From NCBI RefSeq assembly GCF_000722635.1, contig NZ_JOKH01000001.1, positions 537,845-601,844 of the forward strand: a stretch of DNA of 64,000 bases. The letters are read 5' to 3'. The position numbers and the translations under genes are program-made. Shown here piece after piece: positions 35,644 through 44,486 of the stretch (position 1 is the first letter of the stretch; every line of letters starts with the position of its first letter). The notes under the pieces were generated by a model. The model was not told the origin of the DNA, searched no databases, and saw only the letters and a list, made by a program, of their open reading frames with translations. Source of the DNA: Endozoicomonas numazuensis. Lineage in GTDB: Bacteria; Pseudomonadota; Gammaproteobacteria; Pseudomonadales; Endozoicomonadaceae.

Positions 35644-37233
35644 TCAGCGTCTCTGTTTACGAGGCCAGACCAGACTGAATCGAGCGCCTCCCAGAGGACT
35701 GTGACTCACCATGGCCCGACCATTGTGCCAGTACATGATACGCCTGACGATAGAAAGGCCCAGACCGTATCCTCCCGACTTCCTGGTACGACTGTCATCC
35801 AGCCTTGAGAAAGCCGAGAATACGCGGTCCCACTGACCTTCTGGAATACCGGGACCATCATCATCGACATCAACACGACAAGTGTCCTGCGTGGCAGAAA
35901 AGCGGACTTCAAGTTTACTGTCTGCATATCGGCAGGCATTGCCTACCAGATTCTGAATAGCCCGGTGCATATAGCGACGGTCAACATCAGCAAAACGACG
36001 TGGATCCAAAATATTGCAGGGAACATGTTCTATCGCTACACGATCCTGCAGACGTTTGTGCTCACTTACTACCTGACCAATCACCTTGTCAACGTCGTGT
36101 CGCTTGAAACGAATCTCTGGAGCACCCTGTTCAAGATTGGCATAGGTTAAAATCTCGTCCACCAGATTATCCAGCTCTTGAATATCCTTATCCATGCCTT
36201 CTAGCTGATGATCTCGTTCTTCCCGGGTTTCGGCATCAGCCACCAGATCCAGGCCGAACCTGAGCCTGGCTACGGGGGTCCTCAGTTCATGAGAAACCCC
36301 CCTGATCATTTCCTTCTGAAGACTCAACAGCCTCTGGATATGACCCGCCATAGCATTAAATGCCTGAGACAAACGCCCTATTGAATCGGCTCCGTGCAAG
36401 GAGACCCGAACATCAAAATCGCCCCTACTAAACCGGGTTGCTGCTCTCTCCAGCTTACGCAGGCGTTTTTCCATTCCCCGAACCAAAATATAAATAGCCA
36501 GGCTCAAGGACGTCAGAACAAAAAGCCCTATAGTCAGCATAAGTTTGAAAGGGTAATGATTTAAGAGTCCCAGCGGGCCCATTCGGATCAGACGGGAATC
36601 ATCGGGCAGGCTGGTATATATGGACACGGTTTGCGCCTCATCATCCAACAGCATCATCATACTGCCTTTACGGAGCTGATCCTGCTGAACAGGTAACAAT
36701 CGGGTCTGAGAGGGTTCCACCAGATATACAGGGTAACTGAAGGTATTCTGGGATAACGCTTCCAGCCTCTGTGCTCTTTCTGCAACGGGATAGCGCATCA
36801 ATCTGGTTTTTAAGAGGCTTAGGGTTCCACTGGCTGTCTGTTCTGATATAGATGACACAACCCCTTCCAGAAGCGTGTCTCCCTCCAGAGGTGTCATAAC
36901 CAGCGCTCTGCTCTGGTCAAGCATACGAACTTTGATGCCATTGGACTTCAACGCTTTAAACTGATCCTGGTCGAGACCCGAATCTTCCTGGCTTATTTGC
37001 TTAAAAGGAATGGCTAAGCGCTCACCCCAATCTTCAAGCCATGGCTTTCGTTCTGCCTCTGGCAACTCTTCTACCGTCTCAGCAATCAGGCGAAAGGTGC
37101 CTCTGACCATATCTTCACGATAGTCAGCCTGCCTCAGCCCATTGATTAGCGTAACGGAAATACCAGAGAGAACAGCGACGAGCACCAGTGTAAACAGGAG
37201 CCCGCCGTATATGCGTAAGAAAATACTACTCAC
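35644..37233 (-). CDS. rstB: Sensor histidine kinase, RstB-like
   Basis: The 529-residue protein has an N-terminal membrane helix (LLFTLVLVAVLSGISVTLI), a periplasmic sensor of about 200 residues, and a second helix around residue 235 (LMLTIGLFVLTSLSLAIYIL). A HAMP segment and the kinase core follow: H-box GVSHELRTPVARLRFGL, N-box NLVGNACRYA, G1 DDDGPGIP and G2 GGYGLGLSIV. The neighbour RstA-like regulator makes a two-component pair; in enterics RstAB responds through PhoPQ to magnesium and acid. The signal here is unknown. A 15-16 bp repeat array separates the two genes, which would place it in the transcript ahead of this start. Confidence 0.88.
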   Translation of the reverse strand: MSSIFLRIYGGLLFTLVLVAVLSGISVTLINGLRQADYREDMVRGTFRLIAETVEELPEAERKPWLEDWGERLAIPFKQISQEDSGLDQDQFKALKSNGIKVRMLDQSRALVMTPLEGDTLLEGVVSSISEQTASGTLSLLKTRLMRYPVAERAQRLEALSQNTFSYPVYLVEPSQTRLLPVQQDQLRKGSMMMLLDDEAQTVSIYTSLPDDSRLIRMGPLGLLNHYPFKLMLTIGLFVLTSLSLAIYILVRGMEKRLRKLERAATRFSRGDFDVRVSLHGADSIGRLSQAFNAMAGHIQRLLSLQKEMIRGVSHELRTPVARLRFGLDLVADAETREERDHQLEGMDKDIQELDNLVDEILTYANLEQGAPEIRFKRHDVDKVIGQVVSEHKRLQDRVAIEHVPCNILDPRRFADVDRRYMHRAIQNLVGNACRYADSKLEVRFSATQDTCRVDVDDDGPGIPEGQWDRVFSAFSRLDDSRTRKSGGYGLGLSIVRRIMYWHNGRAMVSHSPLGGARFSLVWPRKQRR

Positions 37234-37251
37234 AGGTTTCTCTACTTAAGT

Positions 37252-37402
37252 AGCTAAAACAGTTTTAGCTCAAACTGTTTTAGCTCAAGCTGTTTTAGCT
37301 CAAGGCTGTTTTAGCTCAAGCTGTTTTAGCTCAAGCTGTTTTAGCTCAAACTGCTTTAGCTCAAACTGCTTTAGCTCAAGGCTGTTTTAGCTCAAGGCTG
37401 TT
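37252..37402. repeat. Minisatellite between rstA and rstB, unit CTGTTTTAGCTCAAG
   Basis: Nine full units and a partial one are seen. The unit is 15 bp, or 16 bp where an extra G gives AAGG, with variants AAA for AAG and CTGC for CTGT. The array begins 18 bp upstream of the rstB start and runs to the rstA stop codon, whose TAA lies in a truncated unit. Unit number may vary and alter spacing or translation of rstB. Confidence 0.95.
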
Positions 37403-38114
37403 ATTCACTTTTAACGAAGAGGTACCCTTTACTGCGAACAGTCTTGATTAGACGCGGATGCATGGGATCATCGCCAATCTTGGGTCGGATGCGAGACACC
37501 CGAACATCAATGGAGCGATCCTGTCCGTCATACTCAATACCACGCAGTTGAGAAAATATTTCTTCTCTACTCAGAACCCGACCTGCATTGGAACAGAGCA
37601 ACCATAGCAAATCAAACTCAGCACTGGTCAGCTCAACACTGACATCGTGCAGCCAGGCTTCTCGCATAGAGTTATCCACAACCAGTGGGCCAAAGGTCAG
37701 CCGACTGCTGCTTTCTTCTTCCTGCTCTTCCAGAGGCCCCTGATTTCTTCGCAGTAAAGCACGGATTCTGGCTAACAGAACCCTTGGGCGAACAGGTTTG
37801 GCAACGTAGTCGTCCGCTCCCATTTCCAGCCCCAACACTTCATCCAGGTCATCAGCCCTGGCGGTTAGCATCAGAATTTGTCCGCCATACTGCCCACGAA
37901 CCCGGCGACAGATGGAAACACCATCCTCTCCTGGCAGCATCAGATCCAGCACCACCAGATCGGGACGCTCTTCAAGAATACGATTAACCGCTTTACCACC
38001 ATCACCTTCTATAGAGACTGAGAGTCCATTGTTCTCGAGATAGTCCCGGGTGAGTGTGGCCAACCGCTCATCGTCCTCAACAATCAGGATTCGACCTGTT
38101 TCTGAATTCTCCAC
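37401..38114 (-). CDS. rstA: OmpR-type response regulator, RstA-like
   Basis: The start is taken as GTG 38114, which has GGAAG 7 nt upstream; the open frame extends to 38228 through hydrophobic sequence not found in the family. The 237-residue product has a receiver domain (ILIVEDDERLATL, phosphoacceptor Asp in LVVLDLMLPGEDG, Lys in YVAKPVRP) and a winged-helix DNA-binding domain ending GYLFVKSE. It precedes the partner kinase on the same strand. The phosphorylated protein would bind promoters as a dimer. Confidence 0.9.
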   Translation of the reverse strand: MENSETGRILIVEDDERLATLTRDYLENNGLSVSIEGDGGKAVNRILEERPDLVVLDLMLPGEDGVSICRRVRGQYGGQILMLTARADDLDEVLGLEMGADDYVAKPVRPRVLLARIRALLRRNQGPLEEQEEESSSRLTFGPLVVDNSMREAWLHDVSVELTSAEFDLLWLLCSNAGRVLSREEIFSQLRGIEYDGQDRSIDVRVSRIRPKIGDDPMHPRLIKTVRSKGYLFVKSE

Positions 38115-38473
38115 AGCCAAACTTCCAACGATTATAAAAATGAAGACCACAAGCCCAACGGCATAGTCAGGCCCAAAGACAAACCAACAATAGTGCTCAA
38201 GCATAAAATTCAGTAGAAGAAGGCGCAATTCTGAGCATTCAAGACGACTTCACCGTGCTTTGTAGAATAAAGTGAGTCTATTCAATCAAATTCAGTGGTG
38301 CTGTCTGGCGCCGCTCTATTACGATCACTCTTTCTGGGCTTTAGGCCGAGCTGCTTTTTCTTGGTCAGCCTCCCAAACAACGGATACTACTACAGCATTG
38401 CGTTAGAGTCCCTATATGACCTGGAAATTACCCAAACCGTCATATGCCTGCACTAAAACCTGTCGTTTGTAAA

Positions 38474-38489
38474 ACACTATATGTTGTGT
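38474..38489. promoter_or_regulatory. Distal NrdR-like box
   Basis: ACACTATATGTTGTGT closely follows the NrdR consensus acaCwAtATaTwGtgt. It is about 240 bp upstream of the promoter-proximal pair, so a direct role at the same promoter is less certain. Confidence 0.5.
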
Positions 38490-38671
38490 TTTACATTATT
38501 TCGGTGTGCCTTTCCGAAAACTAACTATTAATTATTGATTTATACTTATTTATGACTTTTTATTATATAGAGAGTCTGGCCTGCGTCGGCAGATCTGTTC
38601 AATACTGAAAGCCGTGTCAGCAAAAGCAGTCAGGCCGTTTGCGAGTACTAACACTTTGAAAAATTCACAAG

Positions 38672-38680
38672 TTATACACA
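38672..38680 (+). promoter_or_regulatory. DnaA box upstream of the nrd promoter
   Basis: TTATACACA agrees with the DnaA box consensus TTATNCACA. It lies 31 bp upstream of the predicted -35. E. coli nrdAB is likewise controlled by DnaA boxes upstream of its promoter, tying dNTP supply to replication. Confidence 0.6.
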
Positions 38681-38702
38681 ATTTTTCCACTGAACTGCCA
38701 AC

Positions 38703-38731
38703 TTGAATTTCTGCCAATAGCGCATTATCTT
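38703..38731 (+). promoter_or_regulatory. Predicted nrdA promoter
   Basis: TTGAAT (38703-38708) and TATCTT (38726-38731) are separated by 17 bp. The -10 lies inside the first of the two paired NrdR boxes. Confidence 0.6.
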
Positions 38732-38766
38732 GTGTATATATAAGGTCGTCACACAACATATTGTGC
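38720..38766. promoter_or_regulatory. Paired NrdR boxes over the nrdA promoter
   Basis: The downstream box at 38751-38766 (ACACAACATATTGTGC) fits the NrdR consensus well. The upstream one at 38720-38735 (GCGCATTATCTTGTGT) agrees at 12 of 16 positions. Their start-to-start distance is 31 bp, about three helical turns, as in known NrdR operators. The upstream box covers the -10, fitting repression when dATP is plentiful. Confidence 0.6.
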
Positions 38767-39055
38767 CGAACTCAAAGACAGTACCTATGAAGTCGCTAAC
38801 GAAAGGGATTTGTGGCATCAGCAGTGCAGTATCAGGGAAGAAGAGCTGACAGGTCACTCAGGACGGCATCAGGTTCCTGAAAACACCTCTTCGAGACAGT
38901 TTTACTGCGGGATCAGTTACCTGCGGATTTCTCTCGGCTTTACCCTCTGCAACGCAACTCCTGCACCCAAGACAGGAGCTGGCATTTAGTAGTGGCCGAA
39001 ACATAAAAACACAACATCTTGAGTTTTAGTATTTTTTTACTGGTAAGGGCTTTTA

Positions 39056-41326
39056 ATGAACAAAGACATCCTGGTCACCAAGCGCGACGGAGACAAGGAG
39101 CAGCTGGATCTGGAAAAGATCCACAAGGTTATCACCTGGGCTGCTGAAGGACTGAACAACGTTTCCGTTTCCGAAGTTGAACTTAAATCACACATTCAGT
39201 TCTACGATGGTATACAGACCACGGATATCCATGAAACATTGATCAAGTCAGCCGCTGACCTGATCTCTGAGCAGGCTCCGGATTACCAGTACCTGGCCGC
39301 TCGCTTGGCTATTTTCCATCTGCGTAAAAAAGCTTACGGTCAGTTTGAGCCACCCCGGCTCTATGATCATGTCGTCAAGCTGGCTGAAATGAAGAAGTAC
39401 GACGCTCATCTTCTTCATGATTACAGCCAGGCCGAGTTCGATACCATGAATGGTTTTATCGATCATCATCGCGACATGGACTTCAGCTACGCTGCGGTCA
39501 AACAGCTGGAAGGCAAATATCTGGTTCAGAACCGGGTTACCGGGGAGTACTATGAAAGCCCCCAGATGCTGTACATGCTGATCGGTGCCTGCCTGTTTGC
39601 CAGCTACCCGAAAGAGACCCGTCTCGATTACATTGAGCGTTTCTACAATGCGGTATCTACCTTTAAGCTCTCTCTGCCAACGCCCATCATGGCCGGGGTG
39701 CGTACACCTACCCGCCAGTTCAGCTCTTGTGTATTAATAGAGTGTGGTGACTCACTGGATTCCATCAATGCGACATCCAGCGCCATTGTGAAATACGTTT
39801 CCCAGCGTGCCGGTATTGGTATCAATGCCGGCAGTATTCGCGCAATTGGTAGCCCTATCCGTGACGGAGAAGCCTTCCATACGGGCTGCATTCCTTTCTA
39901 CAAGCATTTCCAGACAGCTGTAAAATCCTGCTCTCAGGGCGGCGTCCGTGGTGGAGCAGCCACTCTGTTCTACCCAATCTGGCACTATGAAGTTGAAAAC
40001 CTTCTGGTTCTGAAGAATAACCGGGGAGTTGAAGAAAACCGCGTTCGTCACCTCGATTACGGTGTTCAGTTCAACAGACTGATGTACCAGCGCCTCATCA
40101 CTGGCGGCAACATCTCCCTGTTTTCACCTATCGACGTACCAGGGCTGTACGACGCCTTCTTTGAAGATCAGGAAAAATTCGAAGCGCTGTACACCCAGTA
40201 CGAACAGGATCCAAACATCCGCAAGAAAACCCTGAAAGCGGTAGAACTGTTCTCTCTGTTTGCTTCCGAGCGTGCCAGCACAGGTCGTATTTACCTGCAA
40301 AATGTTGACCACTGCAACACTCATAGCCCGTTCGATCCATCCGTAGCACCGGTGCGTCAGAGCAACCTCTGTCTGGAAATTGCACTACCGACCAAACCTC
40401 TCAAGCATGTTCTTGATGAAGAAGGTGAGATCGCGCTGTGCACTCTGGCTGCCTTTAACCTGGGCAAACTGGAAAACCTGGACGAACTGGAAGAGATGAG
40501 TAACCTGCTGGTACGAGCTCTGGACAGCTTACTGGATTATCAGGACTACCCACTGCCTGCTGCCTACAACGCTACGATGGCTCGCCGCCCTCTGGGTATC
40601 GGTGTCATTAACTTTGCCAACTACCTGGCAAAACACGGTGTTCGTTACTCCGATGGCTCTGCCAATGGCCTGACTCACAAAACGTTTGAAGCTATCCAGT
40701 ACAACCTGCTGAAAGCGTCCAACCAGCTGGCGAAAGAGAAAGGCACCTGCACCAAATTCCATGAAACTACATACTCTCAAGGTATCTTGCCGGTAGACAC
40801 CTACAAAAAGGATCTGGACGGGGTATGCTCAGAAGAGCTACACCTGGACTGGGAAGCTCTGCGCAGCGAGATCAAGGAACACGGTCTGCGTAACTCGACA
40901 CTGACAGCACTGATGCCTTCCGAGACTTCATCACAGATCAGTAATGCCACCAATGGCATTGAGCCCCCTCGTGGCTTTGTCAGCGTCAAGGCTAGCAAAG
41001 ACGGCATTCTGAAGCAGGTTGTTCCCGACTTTGAAGAACTGCGCAATAATTATGAGCTGCTTTGGGATATCACCAGCAACGATGGTTATCTCCAGTTAGT
41101 TGCCATCATGCAGAAGTTTGTTGACCAGACCATTTCGGCCAACACCAACTACGACCCAGCCCGTTTTGAAGGCGGTAAAGTGCCTATGAAACTCCTCCTG
41201 AAGGATCTTCTGACTGCTTATAAGCTGGGCGTGAAGACACTTTACTATCACAACACCCGTGATGGAGCGTCTGATGCCCAGGAAGAGGCTGATGACGGTT
41301 GTGCAGGCGGCGCTTGCAAAATTTGA
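39056..41326 (+). CDS. nrdA: Class Ia ribonucleotide reductase, large (alpha) subunit
   Basis: The 756-residue product reduces ribonucleoside diphosphates to deoxy forms with NrdB. It begins with the ATP-cone that senses dATP (LVTKRDGDKEQLDLEKIHKVI). Catalytic cysteines lie in FSSCVLIECGD and NLCLEIALP, and the C-terminal swinging-arm pair is in the final CAGGACKI. AAGGG lies 7 nt before ATG 39056. nrdB and the ferredoxin yfaE follow on the same strand. Length and order match the E. coli nrdAB-yfaE operon. Identity is secure. Confidence 0.98.
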   Translation: MNKDILVTKRDGDKEQLDLEKIHKVITWAAEGLNNVSVSEVELKSHIQFYDGIQTTDIHETLIKSAADLISEQAPDYQYLAARLAIFHLRKKAYGQFEPPRLYDHVVKLAEMKKYDAHLLHDYSQAEFDTMNGFIDHHRDMDFSYAAVKQLEGKYLVQNRVTGEYYESPQMLYMLIGACLFASYPKETRLDYIERFYNAVSTFKLSLPTPIMAGVRTPTRQFSSCVLIECGDSLDSINATSSAIVKYVSQRAGIGINAGSIRAIGSPIRDGEAFHTGCIPFYKHFQTAVKSCSQGGVRGGAATLFYPIWHYEVENLLVLKNNRGVEENRVRHLDYGVQFNRLMYQRLITGGNISLFSPIDVPGLYDAFFEDQEKFEALYTQYEQDPNIRKKTLKAVELFSLFASERASTGRIYLQNVDHCNTHSPFDPSVAPVRQSNLCLEIALPTKPLKHVLDEEGEIALCTLAAFNLGKLENLDELEEMSNLLVRALDSLLDYQDYPLPAAYNATMARRPLGIGVINFANYLAKHGVRYSDGSANGLTHKTFEAIQYNLLKASNQLAKEKGTCTKFHETTYSQGILPVDTYKKDLDGVCSEELHLDWEALRSEIKEHGLRNSTLTALMPSETSSQISNATNGIEPPRGFVSVKASKDGILKQVVPDFEELRNNYELLWDITSNDGYLQLVAIMQKFVDQTISANTNYDPARFEGGKVPMKLLLKDLLTAYKLGVKTLYYHNTRDGASDAQEEADDGCAGGACKI

Positions 41327-41426
41327 CGGAAGTCGAAACCGGGGCATCGTAATGGTGTCCCACTTAAACCAGAGTTAATAGCAACTGGACGAGGCCGGCC
41401 CCTTCTGGCCCTGAAGCAGAGAAAAC

Positions 41427-42557
41427 ATGAGCTACTCGACTTTCAACCAAGAAAAGTTCAATGCCACTCAGGAACCGATGTTTTTTGGTCGTGGCGTTAA
41501 CGTCTCCCGTTACGACGTTCAAAAACACCCGATCTTTGAAAAACTGATCGAAAAACAGCTTTCATTCTTCTGGCGCCCCGAAGAGGTAGATCTATCTACC
41601 GATCGCAGTGACTTTGCTCACCTACCAGAGCATGAAAAGCATATTTTTCTGAGTAACCTCAAATACCAGACCCTGCTGGACTCTGTACAGGGCCGTTCAC
41701 CCAACGTTGCCCTGCTACCCATCGTTTCCCTGCCCGAGCTGGAAACCTGGATTGAAACATGGGCTTTCAGTGAAACCATTCACTCACGCTCCTATACACA
41801 TATTATTCGCAACATCATCACAGAACCTTCCGTTGTTTTTGATGACATTGTTAATAATGAAGCCATTGTTAACCGGGCTGCAGACATTACCCGCTACTAC
41901 GATGACCTGATTGAAGGCATCAGCCAGCTCAACATGCTGGGTGAAGGTACTCATGTGGTCAAAGGTGAAAACCTGCATGTTTCTATCAGGGATCTTAAGC
42001 AAAAGCTTTATCTGACCCTGGTATCTGTGAATGTCCTGGAAGCCATTCGCTTCTATGTCAGCTTTGCCTGCAGCTTTGCCTTTGCCGAACGTTCTACCAT
42101 GGAAGGCAACGCCAAGATCATCAAACTGATTGCCCGTGACGAAGCTCTGCACCTGACCGGAACCCAGCATATGCTGCAGATTATGGCCGAAGGAAAAGAC
42201 GATCCTGAAATGGCTGAAATTGCAGAGGAACTCAAGACGGAAGCCAGAGAGATCTTTATTGCTGCGGCAGAGCAGGAAAAAGAGTGGGCAGAATATTTGT
42301 TCCAGGATGGCTCCATGATTGGTTTGAACAAAGACATTCTCAGCCAGTACGTGGAATACATTACCAATCAGAGAATGGTAGCTCTGGGCTTTAAACCGGC
42401 TTTCCCATCCATACAGAACCCTCTTCCCTGGATGAACAGCTGGTTGAACAGTGACCATGTCCAGGTAGCCCCTCAGGAAGTCGAAGTCAGCTCTTACCTG
42501 GTTGGACAGATTGATAATGAAGTCCAGACCGACGACTTCAGCAACTTCTCGCTGTAA
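41427..42557 (+). CDS. nrdB: Class Ia ribonucleotide reductase, small (beta) subunit
   Basis: The 376-residue product carries the di-iron centre and tyrosyl radical. Signature segments are [23 protein letters not shown] with the radical Tyr, [11 protein letters not shown], and [15 protein letters not shown] with Glu/His iron ligands. It begins 100 bp after nrdA; the gap has a GC-rich stretch (CGAGGCCGGCCCC) but no terminator-like T-run. The C-terminal tail SNFSL would dock to NrdA. Confidence 0.98.
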   Translation: MSYSTFNQEKFNATQEPMFFGRGVNVSRYDVQKHPIFEKLIEKQLSFFWRPEEVDLSTDRSDFAHLPEHEKHIFLSNLKYQTLLDSVQGRSPNVALLPIVSLPELETWIETWAFSETIHSRSYTHIIRNIITEPSVVFDDIVNNEAIVNRAADITRYYDDLIEGISQLNMLGEGTHVVKGENLHVSIRDLKQKLYLTLVSVNVLEAIRFYVSFACSFAFAERSTMEGNAKIIKLIARDEALHLTGTQHMLQIMAEGKDDPEMAEIAEELKTEAREIFIAAAEQEKEWAEYLFQDGSMIGLNKDILSQYVEYITNQRMVALGFKPAFPSIQNPLPWMNSWLNSDHVQVAPQEVEVSSYLVGQIDNEVQTDDFSNFSL

Positions 42558-42569
42558 TGCAATAATAAT

Positions 42570-42590
42570 ATGGCCAGAACTTCTGGCCAT
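42570..42590. other. Intercistronic hairpin between nrdB and yfaE
   Basis: ATGGCCAGAA and TTCTGGCCAT form a nearly loopless 10 bp palindrome without a T-run. It is more likely an mRNA processing or stability element than a terminator. Confidence 0.45.
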
Positions 42591-42610
42591 CGGTTAACCA
42601 GGAGACCCTC

Positions 42611-42892
42611 ATGGCCAACATCGTCAAGATACTGGATGGCTTCAGTTTTATCCCAAGAAGTGAACTTAATCTTCTGGAAGCCCTTGAGTCACACAAGGTG
42701 GACATTGAATACCAGTGTCGTGAGGGATTCTGCGGTAGCTGCCAGGTTCAATTGGTGGCCGGAGAAGTTGAATACTTTGCAGAGCCCATTGCTTTCGTTC
42801 CCGAAGGGAAAATTCTGCCCTGCTGCTGTTATGCCAAAAGTGATCTCACCATTGAAATCCCGGGTGGCTGCCATCTCAAAAAAGAGCCCTAA
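42611..42892 (+). CDS. yfaE: 2Fe-2S ferredoxin YfaE, ribonucleotide reductase maintenance protein
   Basis: The 93-residue protein has the plant-type ferredoxin cluster motif YQCREGFCGSCQVQL with a fourth cysteine in the later ILPCCC segment. E. coli YfaE delivers electrons to regenerate the NrdB di-iron tyrosyl cofactor. AGGAGACCCTC lies just before ATG 42611. It is the third gene of the nrd operon, 53 bp after nrdB. Confidence 0.95.
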   Translation: MANIVKILDGFSFIPRSELNLLEALESHKVDIEYQCREGFCGSCQVQLVAGEVEYFAEPIAFVPEGKILPCCCYAKSDLTIEIPGGCHLKKEP

Positions 42893-43048
42893 AAAAGAAC
42901 CAACGCTTTCTTTATTATTCAATAAACCACTTAAACTTTAGTCTTATATAACAAATAAAAATAAAGGCCACTCCACCTTATCAACAATCAGCCTGTTACT
43001 CCCTTGAACTAAGACACTCTTCCTCTGTCCAACTGTTTATATATGGCA

Positions 43049-43084
43049 ATGCCCATAGCGAATAAAATGCCCATAGCGAATAAA
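43049..43084. repeat. Tandem duplication of an 18 bp unit upstream of the lipase gene
   Basis: ATGCCCATAGCGAATAAA is present twice head to tail, in the leader of the lipase-like gene. The duplication creates several ATG codons but none with a ribosome-binding site. Confidence 0.8.
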
Positions 43085-43109
43085 ATGTACTCAGGGAGGA
43101 GTCGTTACC

Positions 43110-44402
43110 ATGAAAGGGAGATTCGCATCATTATACAAACGCTTCATGTTATCTGTTTGGGTAGCTGGCGTACTGACAACCTCTGGATTAAGCCAGTGCG
43201 TATTCGCTATGGGCAATATTCTCGAGGGCTATCAGGCTGATATAATGGCTCGTGGTTTTCTCAAGGTCGAAGACCCTCTATCTGTTCTTAATCAAAAGAT
43301 TCCTCAGCCCACAACCAATCTTCCTTACTTTGGACCTTTTGATCCCGAGAAGCTTGATCTTAACAAGGTTCCAGATTCGGACCCTGTTCGACAGTATGTC
43401 AGCTCTCCTGACGAAAGAGCTAAAGTTGAGCGTTGGTATCGTGACAACCTCCAATTTATGGAAGAAGAAGTGGCCAGAATGGCTGCTCAAATTAAATTTA
43501 ATCGTCAGTTGGAAACACTCTACCCCTATGCGTTTGCAAGCTATCTGTCTTATCGATTCAAAGCTCACAGTGATACTGCTGGCGTACAAGAGGCTCTTGC
43601 AGATCGCCTCTCCCGAATCCAGTATCGAAATGCGCTCAAAGGAGATGTGCCTGAAAAATGGCTGACGCAGGGGCTGTTTGAAACCAAAAACGATGCGAAC
43701 CGAATTTATGATCAAAAAGATTCCGGCCTGAAAGCCAGAGTTTTCTTTCATTCATCTCAAAAGAAAATTCTGATTGCCTTTACCGGTACAGAATTTGACT
43801 GCCCTAACTCTATAGCAAATGCAGTCTGGACTCATGGTGGCTATGGCTATGGCTATCTCGCCCAGGCCACTTCCTATTTAGCCAGCTTCATTACTGACGG
43901 AGGCTACTCTCCTTTTGAAGTCCCTATGTTGAGAAAAGCTCTGGAGCTCACGGTAGATCTGTACGAACGCTATCCAGATCATACATTCGAATTGACTGGC
44001 TCTTCTCTGGGGGGAGCCATTGCCCAATACGTCTCCTTCAAAACCCGCTTTAAGGCAGTGGTGTTTAACAGTCTCGCCCTGAACTCAGCCATCTACTGGC
44101 AGGTTCAAAATGAAGAGCCCGACCTTAAACCCGAAGAACTGATTACCCATGCTTATCTGAATGGCGAACTCTTGAACGGTTCAATCCAGAGCTACTTTAT
44201 ACAGGGGCCTGCTCACTCAGTATATGCCCAGGGCAGAATGCCTGTTGAAGGACTGGAGATCCCCATACCCTCTTCAGAAAAATCGTTGTATGGAATGGGT
44301 CAGTTCTGGTCACGGCACTCGGCTACCGGATTGCTTAAGGCTATAGAAGCTCATATAAAACCAGATCTTCCACCTCTGAAGCCAAAGAAACAAAACGGAT
44401 AA
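43110..44402 (+). CDS. Exported lipase-like protein (lipase class 3 / alpha-beta hydrolase)
   Basis: The 430-residue protein starts at ATG 43110 behind GGGAGGAG and has a signal peptide of about 33 residues (basic start, then LSVWVAGVLTTSG). The oxyanion strand KILIAFTGTEFD and the nucleophile elbow ELTGSSLGGAIAQYVS are those of class 3 lipases. A candidate Asp and a His (SRHSATGLL near residue 405) would complete the triad. Lipid-degrading activity outside the cell or in the periplasm is inferred; phospholipase activity is also possible. The N-terminal 150 residues before the strand KARVFFHSSQKK are mostly helical and unassigned. It stands as its own unit. Confidence 0.78.
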   Translation: MKGRFASLYKRFMLSVWVAGVLTTSGLSQCVFAMGNILEGYQADIMARGFLKVEDPLSVLNQKIPQPTTNLPYFGPFDPEKLDLNKVPDSDPVRQYVSSPDERAKVERWYRDNLQFMEEEVARMAAQIKFNRQLETLYPYAFASYLSYRFKAHSDTAGVQEALADRLSRIQYRNALKGDVPEKWLTQGLFETKNDANRIYDQKDSGLKARVFFHSSQKKILIAFTGTEFDCPNSIANAVWTHGGYGYGYLAQATSYLASFITDGGYSPFEVPMLRKALELTVDLYERYPDHTFELTGSSLGGAIAQYVSFKTRFKAVVFNSLALNSAIYWQVQNEEPDLKPEELITHAYLNGELLNGSIQSYFIQGPAHSVYAQGRMPVEGLEIPIPSSEKSLYGMGQFWSRHSATGLLKAIEAHIKPDLPPLKPKKQNG

Positions 44403-44486
44403 GCTATATTTCTACCAGTAATTCCTCCCTTACACGCTCACCCAAAAAAGTCAGTGAGAAGGGCTGCTGCCAATAACAATGGATTA

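Larger units (their letters stand above)
38115..39055 (+). other. Long control region upstream of nrdA
   Basis: This 941 bp has no convincing ORF. Its second half holds NrdR-type boxes, a DnaA box and a sigma-70 promoter (separate entries). The predicted transcript start leaves about 320 nt of untranslated leader before nrdA. The part from 38115 to 38450 shows nothing specific. Confidence 0.6.

Noticed and set aside
37252-37402. Array of short repeats that could suggest CRISPR
   Set aside because: The 15-16 bp units are directly contiguous without unique spacers, so it is a tandem repeat.
38550-38857. Two minus-strand frames in the nrdA control region
   Set aside because: They overlap the NrdR and DnaA boxes and promoter of nrdA; composition is non-coding and AT-rich.
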